Origin: Tomitella biformata AHU 1821
Lineage (GTDB): Bacteria > Actinomycetota > Actinomycetes > Mycobacteriales > Mycobacteriaceae
Direction: 5' to 3'
NCBI RefSeq assembly: GCF_000524475.1
Contig: NZ_BAVQ01000072.1
Coordinates: 62,001-126,000 of the forward strand
DNA: 64,000 nt
In this document: piece after piece, positions 1 through 7,455 of the stretch
Numbering within the stretch: position 1 is the stretch's first letter
Layout: each line of letters opens with the position of its first letter
Program-made: the position numbers and the translations under genes
Notes under the pieces: model-generated
Seen by the model: the letters and a program-made list of their open reading frames with translations, nothing else
The model's database searches: none
Told to the model about the DNA's origin: nothing

Positions 1-2
1 TC

Positions 3-41
3 CAGCGGCTGGTGGACTACACCGTCGAACGAGTCGGTTAG
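3..41 (+). CDS. C-terminal end of an upstream gene, possibly a polyprenyl diphosphate synthase
   Basis: An open frame enters from the left edge and ends at TAG 39-41, giving the tail [12 protein letters not shown]. The tail is too short to assign by itself. In M. tuberculosis htpX (Rv0563) directly follows the polyprenyl diphosphate synthase gene grcC1 (Rv0562), and a helical tail of this kind would suit that family, so this is an inference from gene order. A 9-bp inverted repeat (48-56 with 67-75) follows the stop but has no T-run. Confidence 0.4.
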   Translation, partial: QRLVDYTVERVG

Positions 42-121
42 CGGCCAGGCCGGCGGGGAATGGGAACCGCCGGCCCCTGCTGACCGTTGGGTGTGTGTGT
101 ACCTCTTGTGAAGGAGTTGAC

Positions 122-982
122 GTGCATTCACACGCAAATGGCCTGAAGACAGCGCTCTTGCTCGGCGGCATGTCGGCGCTGATCGTCGTGATCGGCGGGC
201 TCTTCGGCCAGACCGCCCTCATCATCGCCGTCGTCCTGGCCGTGGGCATGAACGCCTATGTGTACTTCAACAGCGACAAGCTGGCTCTCAAGGCCATGCA
301 CGCGATCCCCGTGACCGAGGTCGAACAGCCCGCGATGTACCGCATAGTGCGGGAGCTCGCGACCATCGCGCACAAGCCCATGCCGCGGCTCTACATCAGC
401 CCCACCAACGCCCCCAACGCCTTCGCCACGGGTCGCAACCCGCAGAACGCGGCTGTGTGCTGCACCCAGGGCATCCTGGACCTCCTGGACGAGAGGGAGC
501 TGCGGGGAGTCCTGGGGCATGAGCTCTCCCACGTCTACAACCGCGACATTCTGATCTCGTCCGTGGCGGGCGCGATGGCGGCCGTCATCACGGGCCTGGC
601 CAACTTCGCGATGTTCGCGGGGATGTTTGGAGGGCGCCAGGAGGGGTCCAACCCGTTGGCGCTACTGCTGGTCGCGATGCTGGGGCCGGTCGCCGCGGGC
701 CTGGTCAAGATGTCCGTCTCCCGTTCCCGGGAGTACCAGGCGGACCAGTCTGGCGCGGAGCTCTCCGGGGATCCGATGGCGCTGGCCTCGGCTCTGCGCA
801 AGCTCGAATACGGCACCCAGGCCGCGCCGCTCCCGCCGGACCCGAAGCTGGCCGCGCAGTCCCACATGATGATCGCGAACCCGTTCCGGGTGGGGGAGAA
901 GATGGGCAACATGTTCGCCTCGCATCCGCCTATGGCGGAGCGCATCCAACGGCTGGAGGGGATGGCCGGGCGCCGTCTCTGA
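122..982 (+). CDS. htpX: HtpX-type membrane zinc metalloprotease
   Basis: This 286-residue M48-family protease is anchored in the inner membrane and, in this family, cleaves misfolded membrane proteins. Two hydrophobic helices (about residues 10-45) precede the zinc site HELSH at 133-137. A further membrane pair follows at about 145-195, and the third zinc ligand is probably E204 in SREYQAD. The length matches mycobacterial HtpX. I chose GTG 122 because AAGGAG at 111-116 sits five bases upstream and the resulting N-terminus (HSHANGLKT) resembles mycobacterial HtpX; the in-frame GTG at 95 has no comparable ribosome site. It converges on yajQ. Confidence 0.93.
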   Translation: MHSHANGLKTALLLGGMSALIVVIGGLFGQTALIIAVVLAVGMNAYVYFNSDKLALKAMHAIPVTEVEQPAMYRIVRELATIAHKPMPRLYISPTNAPNAFATGRNPQNAAVCCTQGILDLLDERELRGVLGHELSHVYNRDILISSVAGAMAAVITGLANFAMFAGMFGGRQEGSNPLALLLVAMLGPVAAGLVKMSVSRSREYQADQSGAELSGDPMALASALRKLEYGTQAAPLPPDPKLAAQSHMMIANPFRVGEKMGNMFASHPPMAERIQRLEGMAGRRL

Positions 983-1018
983 GCGGACGCGCCCGGCCCC
1001 TGCCCGCAGTCTGGGGAG

Positions 1019-1510
1019 CTAGCGGTAGTTCACGAACTGCAGCGCGATGCCGAAGTCAGTGCCCTTGAGCAGCGCGATGACCTGTTGCAGGTCGTCGCGC
1101 TTCTTGCTCGAGACCCGCAGCTCGTCACCCTGGATCTGCGCCTTCGCGCCCTTGGGGCCCTCATCGCGAATCGTCTTCGCGATCTTCTTGGCGTTCTCGC
1201 TGGTGATGCCCTGCACGATGGTGCCGGTCAGCTTGAAGCCCTTGCCGGAGGCGATGGGCTCCCCCGCCTCGAAGGCCTTCAGTGAGATATCGCGTCGGAT
1301 CAGCTTCTCCTTGAGCACCTCCAGGGCGGCGAGGGTGCGCTCCTCCGCGTCGGCGGTGATCACGATGTCCTCCTCGCCGGACCAGGCGATGCCGGCGCCG
1401 GTGTTGCGGAAGTCATAGCGGGTCGTCAACTCTTTGGCCGCTTGCTGCAACGCGTTGTCGACCTCCTGCCGGTCGACCTTGCTCACCACGTCGAAGGATG
1501 AATCAGCCAC
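1019..1510 (-). CDS. yajQ: YajQ family nucleotide-binding protein (DUF520)
   Basis: A 163-residue cytoplasmic protein closely resembling M. tuberculosis Rv0566c. Recognisable stretches are [19 protein letters not shown] at the N-terminus, [19 protein letters not shown] in the middle and ALQFVNYR at the end. The fold is two ferredoxin-like domains; some family members bind cyclic di-GMP, but the role in actinobacteria is unsettled. Two GTG codons lie in tandem (1513 and 1510). The second is six bases from the AAAGGAG site and gives the family-like N-terminus, so it is preferred. It points away from the tRNA-Tyr gene and towards htpX. Confidence 0.9.
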   Translation of the reverse strand: MADSSFDVVSKVDRQEVDNALQQAAKELTTRYDFRNTGAGIAWSGEEDIVITADAEERTLAALEVLKEKLIRRDISLKAFEAGEPIASGKGFKLTGTIVQGITSENAKKIAKTIRDEGPKGAKAQIQGDELRVSSKKRDDLQQVIALLKGTDFGIALQFVNYR

Positions 1511-1752
1511 CACACACTCCTTTGCTGCTTGTGCGCCGACGAAAGGCTCGTCGACGCGATCAGACTTGTCCGGTCCGGGGACGATCCGAGACTGGACCGG
1601 ACCACACCCCTAAGACCGTATAGGGGACGTGAAAACCCTGCGATGCACACCGATTTGCCAGCCGGTTTGCGTTCCCATGGGGGATAGCCTGTAGTCTCCG
1701 TAACGCACACAGCGAACAAATCCCCTCGGGGGTTTATCGCCGTGTGCAGCAC

Positions 1753-1835
1753 GGCAGATTGCCCGAGCGGCCAATGGGAGCGGACTGTAAATCCGCCGGC
1801 TTACGCCTACGTAGGTTCGAATCCTACATCTGCCA
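1753..1835 (+). tRNA. tRNA-Tyr (GTA)
   Basis: The acceptor stem GGCAGAT (1753-1759) pairs with ATCTGCC (1828-1834), with discriminator A at 1835. The anticodon loop is CTGTAAA with anticodon GTA. The variable arm is long, as expected for a bacterial class II tRNA-Tyr, and the T-arm loop reads GTTCGAATC. The CCA end is not encoded directly after the discriminator base. Confidence 0.95.
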
Positions 1836-1845
1836 CACCATGGAG

Positions 1846-1887
1846 GTCCCCGGACCGCAGCGCAAGTTGCAGTCCGGGGACTTTTTT
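1846..1887 (+). terminator. Intrinsic terminator after tRNA-Tyr
   Basis: A perfect 10-bp stem, GTCCCCGGAC (1846-1855) with GTCCGGGGAC (1872-1881), is followed directly by six T residues at 1882-1887. It begins 11 bases after the tRNA-Tyr gene and should end that transcript. Confidence 0.85.
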
Positions 1888-2062
1888 GGAGCGAGTTACT
1901 GGGAAGGTCTCCGGATCTGCCTGGAATACCCGCGCTGAACTGCCGATTTGGTGTCTTGGCGGGTCAGTGTGTAATCTTGCGAAGGCTTAACCAACAGGTG
2001 GTCGAGGGGCAGGGCGCGCAGCAGTGTGCGTCCATGTGCCACGATGACGGTAGGCAGAGCAC

Positions 2063-2135
2063 GCCCCCTTAGCTCAGACGGTAGAGCGTCTCCATGGTAA
2101 GGAGAAGGTCAACGGTTCGATTCCGTTAGGGGGCT
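2063..2135 (+). tRNA. tRNA-Thr (GGT)
   Basis: The acceptor stem GCCCCCT (2063-2069) pairs with AGGGGGC (2128-2134). The anticodon stem TCTCC/GGAGA encloses the loop ATGGTAA with anticodon GGT. The T-arm is AACGG-TTCGATT-CCGTT. It stands just before tRNA-Met, as at the M. tuberculosis rpmG2-had locus. Confidence 0.95.
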
Positions 2136-2176
2136 CGTTGAGGAGTAAGGTGAGAAATCGTCTTACGCTCAAGCGT

Positions 2177-2249
2177 GGCGGTGTAGCTCAGCTGGTAGAG
2201 CAAACGACTCATAATCGTTGTGTCGCCGGTTCAAGTCCGGCCATCGCTA
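2177..2249 (+). tRNA. tRNA-Met (CAT), elongator type
   Basis: The anticodon stem AACGA/TCGTT encloses CTCATAA with anticodon CAT. The acceptor GGCGGTG (2177-2183) pairs with CATCGCT (2242-2248) through two G-U wobbles. A paired first base and the order tRNA-Thr/tRNA-Met/rpmG favour the elongator tRNA over the initiator; a lysidine-modified tRNA-Ile2 cannot be excluded from sequence alone. Confidence 0.88.
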
Positions 2250-2258
2250 CTAAGTTCC

Positions 2259-2296
2259 ACTTACCTAAGTAGGACTGCTCCAAGTAGGACTGCACG
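2259..2296 (+). repeat. Short palindrome followed by a 15-bp tandem duplication
   Basis: ACTTACCTAAGT at 2259-2270 is a perfect palindrome apart from its two-base centre. It runs into AAGTAGGACTGCTCC (2267-2281), immediately repeated as AAGTAGGACTGCACG (2282-2296), with 12 of 15 bases identical from the left. The element lies in the leader between tRNA-Met and rpmG. Function unknown. Confidence 0.7.
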
Positions 2297-2369
2297 GCCC
2301 CCAATCGAGGGAGTTCGGCGCTAGGCCGAATTCTCCACAAGTACTGTTTTACCCAAAGGAAGGCATCTC

Positions 2370-2534
2370 GTGGCTGGCTCCGACGTTCGTCCAAAGATCA
2401 CGCTGGCCTGCGAGGTTTGCAAGCATCGTAACTACATCACTCGCAAGAACCGTCGGAACAACCCCGACCGTCTCGAGATGAAGAAGTTCTGCCCCAACTG
2501 CGTTGCCCACCAGGTGCACCGCGAGACTCGCTAA
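2370..2534 (+). CDS. rpmG: 50S ribosomal protein L33
   Basis: A 54-residue L33 with stretches such as [20 protein letters not shown] and HQVHRETR. Cysteine pairs CEVC (14-17) and CPNC (41-44) make this the zinc-binding C+ form, the kind usually displaced by a C-minus paralogue under zinc limitation. The start is GTG 2370 behind AAAGGAAGG (2355-2363). The upstream candidate promoter element TACTGT (2342-2347) and a small hairpin (2314-2330) are weak. The position before hadA mirrors rpmG2 (Rv0634B) of M. tuberculosis. Confidence 0.95.
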   Translation: MAGSDVRPKITLACEVCKHRNYITRKNRRNNPDRLEMKKFCPNCVAHQVHRETR

Positions 2535-2552
2535 AGGTTTTCAGTAAGAAGA

Positions 2553-2589
2553 CGCGGCAACGGCTCCGGCCGCTGCCGCGTATTTTTTT
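2553..2589 (+). terminator. Probable intrinsic terminator between rpmG and hadA
   Basis: CGCGGCA (2553-2559) pairs with TGCCGCG (2574-2580) around a GC-rich loop that can pair further. A T-rich tract with seven consecutive T residues (2583-2589) follows. It would separate rpmG from hadA or reduce read-through; no clear hadA promoter was found in the 18 bases left before the start codon. Confidence 0.65.
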
Positions 2590-2607
2590 GTTTCGGAAGA
2601 GGTCAAC

Positions 2608-3111
2608 ATGGCTGTGAACCCGAACTTCATCGACACCCACTATCACGTCGAGGACGTGTACGACGTGGGGCGAGAGAAGGTCCGCGAGTACGCGCTCGCA
2701 GTGAAGAACAGCCATCCGGCTCATCACGATGACGCGGCCGCGAAGGAACTGGGCTTCGACGGGCTGCTTGCGCCGCCCACGTTCGTCGCGATCTTCGGCG
2801 TCATCGCGCAGTCGCGGCTGCTGGAGCTCGGCGGGCTGGACGTCACCCGGGTGATGCAGACCGACCAGCGGATCATCTTCCATAAGCCGCTGGTGTCCGG
2901 TGTGCGCCTGGACTGCGAGGTCTCCGTGGACTCGGTCCGCGAGATGGCCGGCTCCGACATCGTCGTCACGAAGAACGTCATCACCGACAAGTCCGGGGAT
3001 CCGGTGCTGACGACGTACACGACGATCGTCCACATGGCCGAGGATGCTGCCGCCGAAGACGCTGCCGCCGTTGTCGTTGCCGTCGCCGATGCCCAGGAGG
3101 CGCAGAAATGA
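2608..3111 (+). CDS. hadA: (3R)-hydroxyacyl-ACP dehydratase subunit HadA
   Basis: HadA is the substrate-holding hot-dog subunit of the FAS-II dehydratase that removes water from beta-hydroxyacyl-ACP during mycolic acid elongation. The 167-residue protein has the MaoC-like N-domain signature, including FDGLLAPPTFVAIFG and HKPLVSGVRLDCEVSV, but lacks the catalytic Asp/His pair, as expected because HadB supplies it. The Ala/Glu-rich tail (about 145-167) looks lineage-specific. ATG 2608 follows GGAAGAGG. The stop overlaps the hadB start by four bases, so translation is probably coupled. Confidence 0.93.
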   Translation: MAVNPNFIDTHYHVEDVYDVGREKVREYALAVKNSHPAHHDDAAAKELGFDGLLAPPTFVAIFGVIAQSRLLELGGLDVTRVMQTDQRIIFHKPLVSGVRLDCEVSVDSVREMAGSDIVVTKNVITDKSGDPVLTTYTTIVHMAEDAAAEDAAAVVVAVADAQEAQK

Positions 3112-3539
3112 CCCGTCGTGCATTCGACAGCGTGAGCGTCGGTGACCTGCTGCCGGCCGCGATCGTGCCGCTGGAGCGCTTCGAGCTGATCCGCTATGCG
3201 GGCGTCTCCGGCGACCTGAACCCGATCCACTGGGACGACTCGATCGCGCACCAGATCGGCCTGGACGGCGCGGTGGCCCACGGCATGCTGACGATGGGGA
3301 TCGGCGGCGGCTTCATCAACGAGTGGGTCGACGACCCCAGCGCGATGCTCGAGATCAACGTGCGGTTCACCAGCCCGGTCTATGTGCCGGCGCAGCTGGA
3401 CGGTCCCGCCGAGATCGAGTTCGAGGGCAGGGTGAAGTCCCTGGACGCGGAGGCGAAGACGGCGGTGATCGCCATCGTCGCGCGGTCGCAGGGCAAGAAG
3501 ATATTTGGCCGCGCGACAGCGACCGTCCAACTAGCGTGA
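3108..3539 (+). CDS. hadB: (3R)-hydroxyacyl-ACP dehydratase subunit HadB
   Basis: HadB is the catalytic subunit of the mycolic acid dehydratase. The 143-residue hot-dog protein carries the R-hydratase motif YAGVSGDLNPIHWDD, with D36 and H41 at the positions used by M. tuberculosis HadB. It overlaps hadA by ATGA and would form a HadAB heterodimer. In M. tuberculosis hadC follows directly; here the next feature is tRNA-Trp and no hadC-like frame lies between, so only the HadAB form is encoded at this locus. Confidence 0.94.
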   Translation: MTRRAFDSVSVGDLLPAAIVPLERFELIRYAGVSGDLNPIHWDDSIAHQIGLDGAVAHGMLTMGIGGGFINEWVDDPSAMLEINVRFTSPVYVPAQLDGPAEIEFEGRVKSLDAEAKTAVIAIVARSQGKKIFGRATATVQLA

Positions 3540-3559
3540 ACCCGTAGCCGCCCACTCGA

Positions 3560-3589
3560 TTGGGACGTCGGCGTCGGGTGAAGTACACT
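3560..3589 (+). promoter_or_regulatory. Candidate promoter for tRNA-Trp/secE
   Basis: TTGGGA (3560-3565) and TACACT (3584-3589) are 18 bases apart, a reasonable housekeeping-sigma arrangement. It lies in the 195-base gap between hadB and tRNA-Trp and would make a leader of about 140 bases. Rated by eye only. Confidence 0.4.
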
Positions 3590-3734
3590 GAGATTTCTGC
3601 GAGGGTCTGTAGCTTTGCGCTGTCTGTTTGCCGCGTTTGTTCGGGATGAATTTTCCCGGTCGAATATGGTGGGGCAGCGGGTCGCGAGAGCCGAGCAGGA
3701 CGGTCGCAAGCCACAGCAGTGGCGAAGTGACCAA

Positions 3735-3807
<73 letters not shown>

Positions 3808-3853
3808 CCCCGGAATTCAATGGATTTCGGCGGCTGCGATCGAGAGGAGCACG

Positions 3854-4285
3854 GTGAGCGACGAGCAGGACAAGAATGAGAGCGGGGCCGCGGATGCGGC
3901 TGGGCGCTCTGCGTCCGGTGAGTCCGCGAACTCGAGTTCCGATAGTTCGGTCTCCAAGAGCGCGGCGGCTGGTGCGATGCGCCCAAGTGGCAAGCGCAAA
4001 GCCGAAGCGAACGAGTCCGAAGCCAGCTCGGCGGCCGTTCAGGTTGTGAAGCCGAAGGTGCGGCGTGGTTCCTCTGAGCAGGACCACGTGAGCCGGAATC
4101 CGTTCGTCCACATCCTCACCTTCTTGCGTGAGGTCGTCGCCGAGATGCGCAAGGTCATCTGGCCGACCAAGAACGAGATGGTGACGTACACCATCGTCGT
4201 GCTGATCTTTATTGTCGGGATCGTGGGATTGACCACTGGCCTGGACGTCGGATTCGGCAAAGCTGTCACCGTGATCTTCGGTTGA
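3854..4285 (+). CDS. secE: Preprotein translocase subunit SecE
   Basis: The 143-residue protein has the long hydrophilic N-terminal extension usual in actinobacteria, then the conserved SecE core: FLREVVAEMRKVIWPTKNEM (about 90-109) and one transmembrane helix (about 113-133). SecE clamps SecY in the SecYEG channel. GTG 3854 follows GAGAGGAGCACG. It begins the secE-nusG-rplK-rplA transcription unit after tRNA-Trp. Confidence 0.95.
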   Translation: MSDEQDKNESGAADAAGRSASGESANSSSDSSVSKSAAAGAMRPSGKRKAEANESEASSAAVQVVKPKVRRGSSEQDHVSRNPFVHILTFLREVVAEMRKVIWPTKNEMVTYTIVVLIFIVGIVGLTTGLDVGFGKAVTVIFG

Positions 4286-4296
4286 GGCGAGCACCC

Positions 4297-4404
4297 ATGA
4301 GCAAGGCCGATGGCCCCCGTGCGAACGCCCCCATTAAACCGATACTGGACGCGCGCCGCATTGGCGCCGCAGGTGACAAGACGAAGAAAGCGAGTGCCCA
4401 GTGA
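4297..4404 (+). CDS. Small 35-codon ORF between secE and nusG
   Basis: An ATG at 4297, five bases after the purine-rich GAGGCGAG (4284-4291), opens a 35-codon frame that ends at TGA 4402-4404. The stop overlaps the nusG GTG (4401) in a GTGA junction. The peptide is basic and polar, with [20 protein letters not shown] near its end, and has no membrane segment. I do not recognise it. The ribosome site, the 11-base gap from secE and the overlap with nusG favour real translation, either as a small protein or as a leader that couples secE and nusG translation. Chance cannot be excluded at this length. Confidence 0.45.
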   Translation: MSKADGPRANAPIKPILDARRIGAAGDKTKKASAQ

Positions 4405-5210
4405 GCACCCACGAGAACGATGACGAGCAGTCGGATGTCGACCTGTCTGGCGCGGAAGAGGTTGACACCGACGCCGTGGCCGAGGCCGACACGCCAGCTG
4501 AGCCTGTCGTCGCCGAGGATGCCGACGCTGTAGACGGCCCGGACGAGTCGGCCGCTGCCGAGCAGCCTGCCGAGGAGGAGCCCGCCGAAGAGGTGGACCC
4601 CATCGTGGCGCTGAAGAAGGAGCTTCGTCGGCTCCCGGGTGACTGGTACGTCATCCACTCCTACGCCGGTTACGAGAACAAGGTGAAGACCAACCTCGAG
4701 ACCCGCGTCCAGAACCTTGACGTCGGCGACTACATCTTCCAGGTCGAGGTTCCGACCGAAGAAGTCACCGAGATCAAGAACGGCCAGCGCAAGCTGGTCA
4801 ACCGCAAGATCCTGCCCGGCTACATCCTCGTGCGGATGGAGCTCAACGACGAGTCCTGGGGTGCGGTCCGAAACACCCCCGGCGTCACCGGCTTCGTGGG
4901 GGCAACCTCCAAGCCGTCGGCGTTGAAGCTCAATGAGGTTGTCAAATTCCTGTTGCCCCAGGGCGACAAGAAGGCCGGCAGCGCGGGCAAGAGCTCGGAT
5001 GGCACCGCGACGGATGCGCTGGGCGCCCCGATCATCGAGGTCGACTTCGAGATCGGCGAGTCCGTGACCATCATGGATGGCGCATTCGCGACGCTGCCTG
5101 CCAGCATCAGCGAGGTCAACGCCGAGCAGCAGAAGCTGAAGGTGCTGGTGTCCATCTTCGGCCGGGAGACCCCGGTCGAGTTGAACTTCAGTCAGGTTTC
5201 GAAGATCTGA
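4401..5210 (+). CDS. nusG: Transcription termination/antitermination protein NusG
   Basis: The 269-residue protein starts with an acidic low-complexity extension of about 75 residues, common in actinobacterial NusG. The NGN domain follows from [20 protein letters not shown] through [12 protein letters not shown] and [10 protein letters not shown]. The C-terminal KOW domain begins near [19 protein letters not shown]. NusG binds the RNA polymerase clamp and links it to Rho or the ribosome. The start is GTG 4401, overlapping the stop of the 35-codon ORF. Confidence 0.96.
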   Translation: MSTHENDDEQSDVDLSGAEEVDTDAVAEADTPAEPVVAEDADAVDGPDESAAAEQPAEEEPAEEVDPIVALKKELRRLPGDWYVIHSYAGYENKVKTNLETRVQNLDVGDYIFQVEVPTEEVTEIKNGQRKLVNRKILPGYILVRMELNDESWGAVRNTPGVTGFVGATSKPSALKLNEVVKFLLPQGDKKAGSAGKSSDGTATDALGAPIIEVDFEIGESVTIMDGAFATLPASISEVNAEQQKLKVLVSIFGRETPVELNFSQVSKI

Positions 5211-5273
5211 TCAGCCCTCAGCATCAATTACACATCCCGGTGAATAGCCGGGGACCGGAATAGGAAACGAAAG

Positions 5274-5708
5274 ATGCCCCCGAAGAAGAAGAAGCTCACT
5301 GGGCTTATCAAGCTCCAGATCAACGCAGGCATGGCCAACCCGGCCCCTCCCGTTGGTCCCGCGCTCGGTCAGCACGGCGTCAACATCATGGAGTTCTGCA
5401 AGGCCTACAACGCGGCGACCGAGTCGCAGCGCGGCAATGTGGTCCCCGTGGTCATCTCGGTCTACGAGGACCGCTCGTTCGACTTCAAGCTGAAGTCGCC
5501 GCCGGCCTCGAAGCTCCTGCTCAAGGCTGCCAGCGTGGCCAAGGGCTCGGGCGAGCCGCACAAGGACAAGGTCGGCTCCGTGACCATGGACCAGCTGCGT
5601 GAGATCGCCAAGGTCAAGCAGGAGGACCTCAACTCCAACGATGTTGAGGCCGCCGCCAAGATCATCGCCGGCACCGCACGCTCGATGGGTATCACTGTCA
5701 ACGGCTAA
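5274..5708 (+). CDS. rplK: 50S ribosomal protein L11
   Basis: A 144-residue L11 with the proline-rich hinge [20 protein letters not shown] and the C-terminal rRNA-binding domain ending in [13 protein letters not shown]11 forms the GTPase-associated centre with 23S rRNA and is the target region of thiostrepton. It lies 63 bases after nusG and starts with ATG 5274 after GGAATAGGAAACG. Confidence 0.97.
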   Translation: MPPKKKKLTGLIKLQINAGMANPAPPVGPALGQHGVNIMEFCKAYNAATESQRGNVVPVVISVYEDRSFDFKLKSPPASKLLLKAASVAKGSGEPHKDKVGSVTMDQLREIAKVKQEDLNSNDVEAAAKIIAGTARSMGITVNG

Positions 5709-5795
5709 TAGCCCTTGATCTGAACCCCCCAGAACTTCCTGTGGGAGGGCCTCGCGCAGGCTCGATAACCACAACTGACCAGTAAGGACAGCAGC

Positions 5796-6506
5796 ATGGC
5801 TAAGCGCAGCAAGGCGTACCTCGCCGCCGCGGCAAAGATTGACCGCGACAACTTCTACACCCCCCTCGAGGCTGTCGGCCTCGCCAAGGAGACCACCTCC
5901 CCGAAGATGGACGCGACCGTCGAGGTCGCCATCCGTCTCGGCGTGGATCCCCGCAAGGCGGACCAGATGGTGCGCGGCACCGTCAACCTGCCGCACGGCA
6001 CCGGTAAGACGGCACGAGTCATCGTGTTCGCCGCCGGCGCGAAGGCGACCGAGGCCGAAGCAGCCGGGGCCGACGCTGTCGGCGCCGAGGACCTGATCGA
6101 GCGGATCCAGGGAGGCTGGCTCGACTTCGACGCGGCCATCGCCACCCCGGACCAGATGGCCAAGGTTGGCCGCATCGCCCGCGTGCTCGGACCGCGTGGC
6201 CTGATGCCCAACCCGAAGACCGGCACCGTCACCAACGACGTGACCAAGGCCGTTCAGGACATCAAGGGCGGTAAGATCAACTTCCGCGTGGACAAGCAGT
6301 CCAACCTGCACTTCGTCATTGGCAAGGCCTCGTTCGAGCCGGCACAGCTGGTCGAGAACTACGGTGCCGCCATTGAAGAGGTCCTCCGCGCGAAGCCGTC
6401 CTCCGCCAAGGGCCGCTACATGAAGAAGGTGACCATCACGACGACCACCGGACCGGGCATCCCGGTGGATCCGAACCGTGTGACGCGCCTGCTCGAGACG
6501 GACTAG
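5796..6506 (+). CDS. rplA: 50S ribosomal protein L1
   Basis: A 236-residue L1 of normal length. Diagnostic stretches include [35 protein letters not shown] and [20 protein letters not shown]1 builds the mobile L1 stalk and in many bacteria represses its own L11-L1 mRNA. ATG 5796 follows AAGGACAGC. The operon ends at the strong hairpin just downstream. Confidence 0.97.
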   Translation: MAKRSKAYLAAAAKIDRDNFYTPLEAVGLAKETTSPKMDATVEVAIRLGVDPRKADQMVRGTVNLPHGTGKTARVIVFAAGAKATEAEAAGADAVGAEDLIERIQGGWLDFDAAIATPDQMAKVGRIARVLGPRGLMPNPKTGTVTNDVTKAVQDIKGGKINFRVDKQSNLHFVIGKASFEPAQLVENYGAAIEEVLRAKPSSAKGRYMKKVTITTTTGPGIPVDPNRVTRLLETD

Positions 6507-6531
6507 CAGCACGCCGAGCGAGTGAATTTTG

Positions 6532-6573
6532 GCCAGGGCCGATCCGGAGCAATCCGGATCGGCCCTGGCTTTT
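6532..6573 (+). terminator. Intrinsic terminator of the secE-rplA unit
   Basis: A perfect 16-bp stem, GCCAGGGCCGATCCGG (6532-6547) with its complement (6554-6569), encloses a six-base loop and is followed by TTTT. It is the strongest terminator in the window by eye and separates rplA from the next gene. Confidence 0.92.
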
Positions 6574-6606
6574 GTGTACTGCCAGCAGGAATGTGGCCCG
6601 CGCCAG

Positions 6607-6612
6607 TACAGT
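6607..6612 (+). promoter_or_regulatory. Candidate -10 element for a leaderless start at 6620
   Basis: TACAGT at 6607-6612 ends seven bases before GTG 6620, the geometry of mycobacterial leaderless transcripts. No good -35 hexamer was found, which is common for such promoters. Confidence 0.4.
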
Positions 6613-6619
6613 GCTGATC

Positions 6620-7177
6620 GTGGGACTGATGAGCTTGCTGACCTTGCCTGTGCGCGTCGCCGTCGCCTATACCCAGGCCACGATCGGCGTGGCCCAACTC
6701 TTTGCGCCGGGTGGGCCGATCCGGGTCGTCTACCGGTTGGCCGACCTCACCGACGAGGACCGCCCGCTGGGGCAGGCGCTCGCACGGGGTGGCGCCGTCG
6801 ACCGGCTGCTGTCCGAGGGCGGAGTCCTGGTGCAGTTGACCGATTTCTCCGGCCCCCTCGGCAAGCTCGTCGAGCCCGGCGGACCCATTGACCGTGCGAT
6901 GGCAGCCGGCGGCCCGATGGAACGGATCATCGCCGAGGAGGGGCTGCTCGACCAGTTGATGGCCCCGGGCGGCGCTATCGACCAGTTGATCCAGTTGGCC
7001 GAGGTGCTCGCCGGGCTGGTGCCACTGCTCGACAGCCTCGACGAGCCGACCCGCCGGCTCTCGGACGCGGCCACATCTCTCGGCGCGGCGATCCGGCCGC
7101 TGACCGCGACGGTAGAGGCACTCTCCGACCTGACACCGCGGATGCCGGGCCTGCCGAACGTGCTCCGGCGAGACTGA
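6620..7177 (+). CDS. Protein of tandem decapeptide repeats, function unknown
   Basis: I do not recognise this 185-residue protein. A hydrophobic N-terminus (about 1-30) could be a membrane or amphipathic segment. Residues 47-126 form about eight consecutive ten-residue units with the pattern G-G-small-hydrophobic-D/E-R/Q-hydrophobic-hydrophobic-x-x. Examples are GGAVDRLLSE (57-66), GGPIDRAMAA (87-96), GGPMERIIAE (97-106) and GGAIDQLIQL (117-126); a related unit stands at 31-40. The C-terminal 60 residues are helical-looking and Leu/Ala-rich. Earlier in-frame starts overlap the rplA terminator, so GTG 6620 (or ATG 6629) is preferred. It lies alone between rplA and rplJ; at the M. tuberculosis locus mycolate methyltransferase genes occupy this position. 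Confidence 0.75.
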   Translation: MGLMSLLTLPVRVAVAYTQATIGVAQLFAPGGPIRVVYRLADLTDEDRPLGQALARGGAVDRLLSEGGVLVQLTDFSGPLGKLVEPGGPIDRAMAAGGPMERIIAEEGLLDQLMAPGGAIDQLIQLAEVLAGLVPLLDSLDEPTRRLSDAATSLGAAIRPLTATVEALSDLTPRMPGLPNVLRRD

Positions 7178-7200
7178 TCCTCAGGGGCGCCGCCGCCGAT

Positions 7201-7229
7201 TTGGAGTCTGGGGCAGCGCCAAGTACAGT
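7201..7229 (+). promoter_or_regulatory. Candidate rplJL promoter
   Basis: TTGGAG (7201-7206) and TACAGT (7224-7229) are separated by 17 bases. Transcription would begin near 7236 and give a leader of about 220 bases before rplJ. Confidence 0.5.
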
Positions 7230-7239
7230 TGCCAACGAA

Positions 7240-7440
7240 GTTCGACTAGATCGAAGTTCCACCGAAGACCGTAGGTCAACGCCTCTGAATCAGGGGCGGA
7301 CGAAGGTCCGGGATAAACCCGGCGGCCCGCGCAGGAGGACGAGGTATCGAATTCGGACGCCGGCTTGCCGGAGTCTGAGATTCATTTACGCCCCGTGCGC
7401 CTTGCGCCGGGGCGTTTGGCTTTCTTGGACTCTTATGTGA
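7240..7440 (+). promoter_or_regulatory. L10-type leader RNA of rplJL
   Basis: The 278-base gap before rplJ contains a structured leader. Its central part, around CCGAAGACCGTAGGTCAACG (7261-7280) and the GGTCCGGGATAAACCCGG hairpin region (7304-7321), resembles the L10-binding leader known upstream of rplJ in many bacteria. There, excess L10/L12 complex represses the operon. The attenuator hairpin at 7388-7417 follows. The assignment rests on position and remembered sequence pattern; a covariance-model search with the L10 leader family would decide it. Confidence 0.55.
7388..7417 (+). terminator. Attenuator hairpin in the rplJ leader
   Basis: ACGCCCCG (7388-7395) pairs with CGGGGCGT (7408-7415), with an inner GCGC/GCGC pairing, and is followed by a T-rich stretch (TTTGGCTTTCTT). 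Its place 40 bases before rplJ suggests conditional termination controlled by the leader rather than an end of transcription. Confidence 0.65.
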
Positions 7441-7455
7441 GAGAGGAGGCGAAGT

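Noticed and set aside
95-121. Longer htpX start at GTG 95
   Set aside because: No ribosome site, and the extra residues are absent from mycobacterial HtpX; GTG 122 follows AAGGAG.
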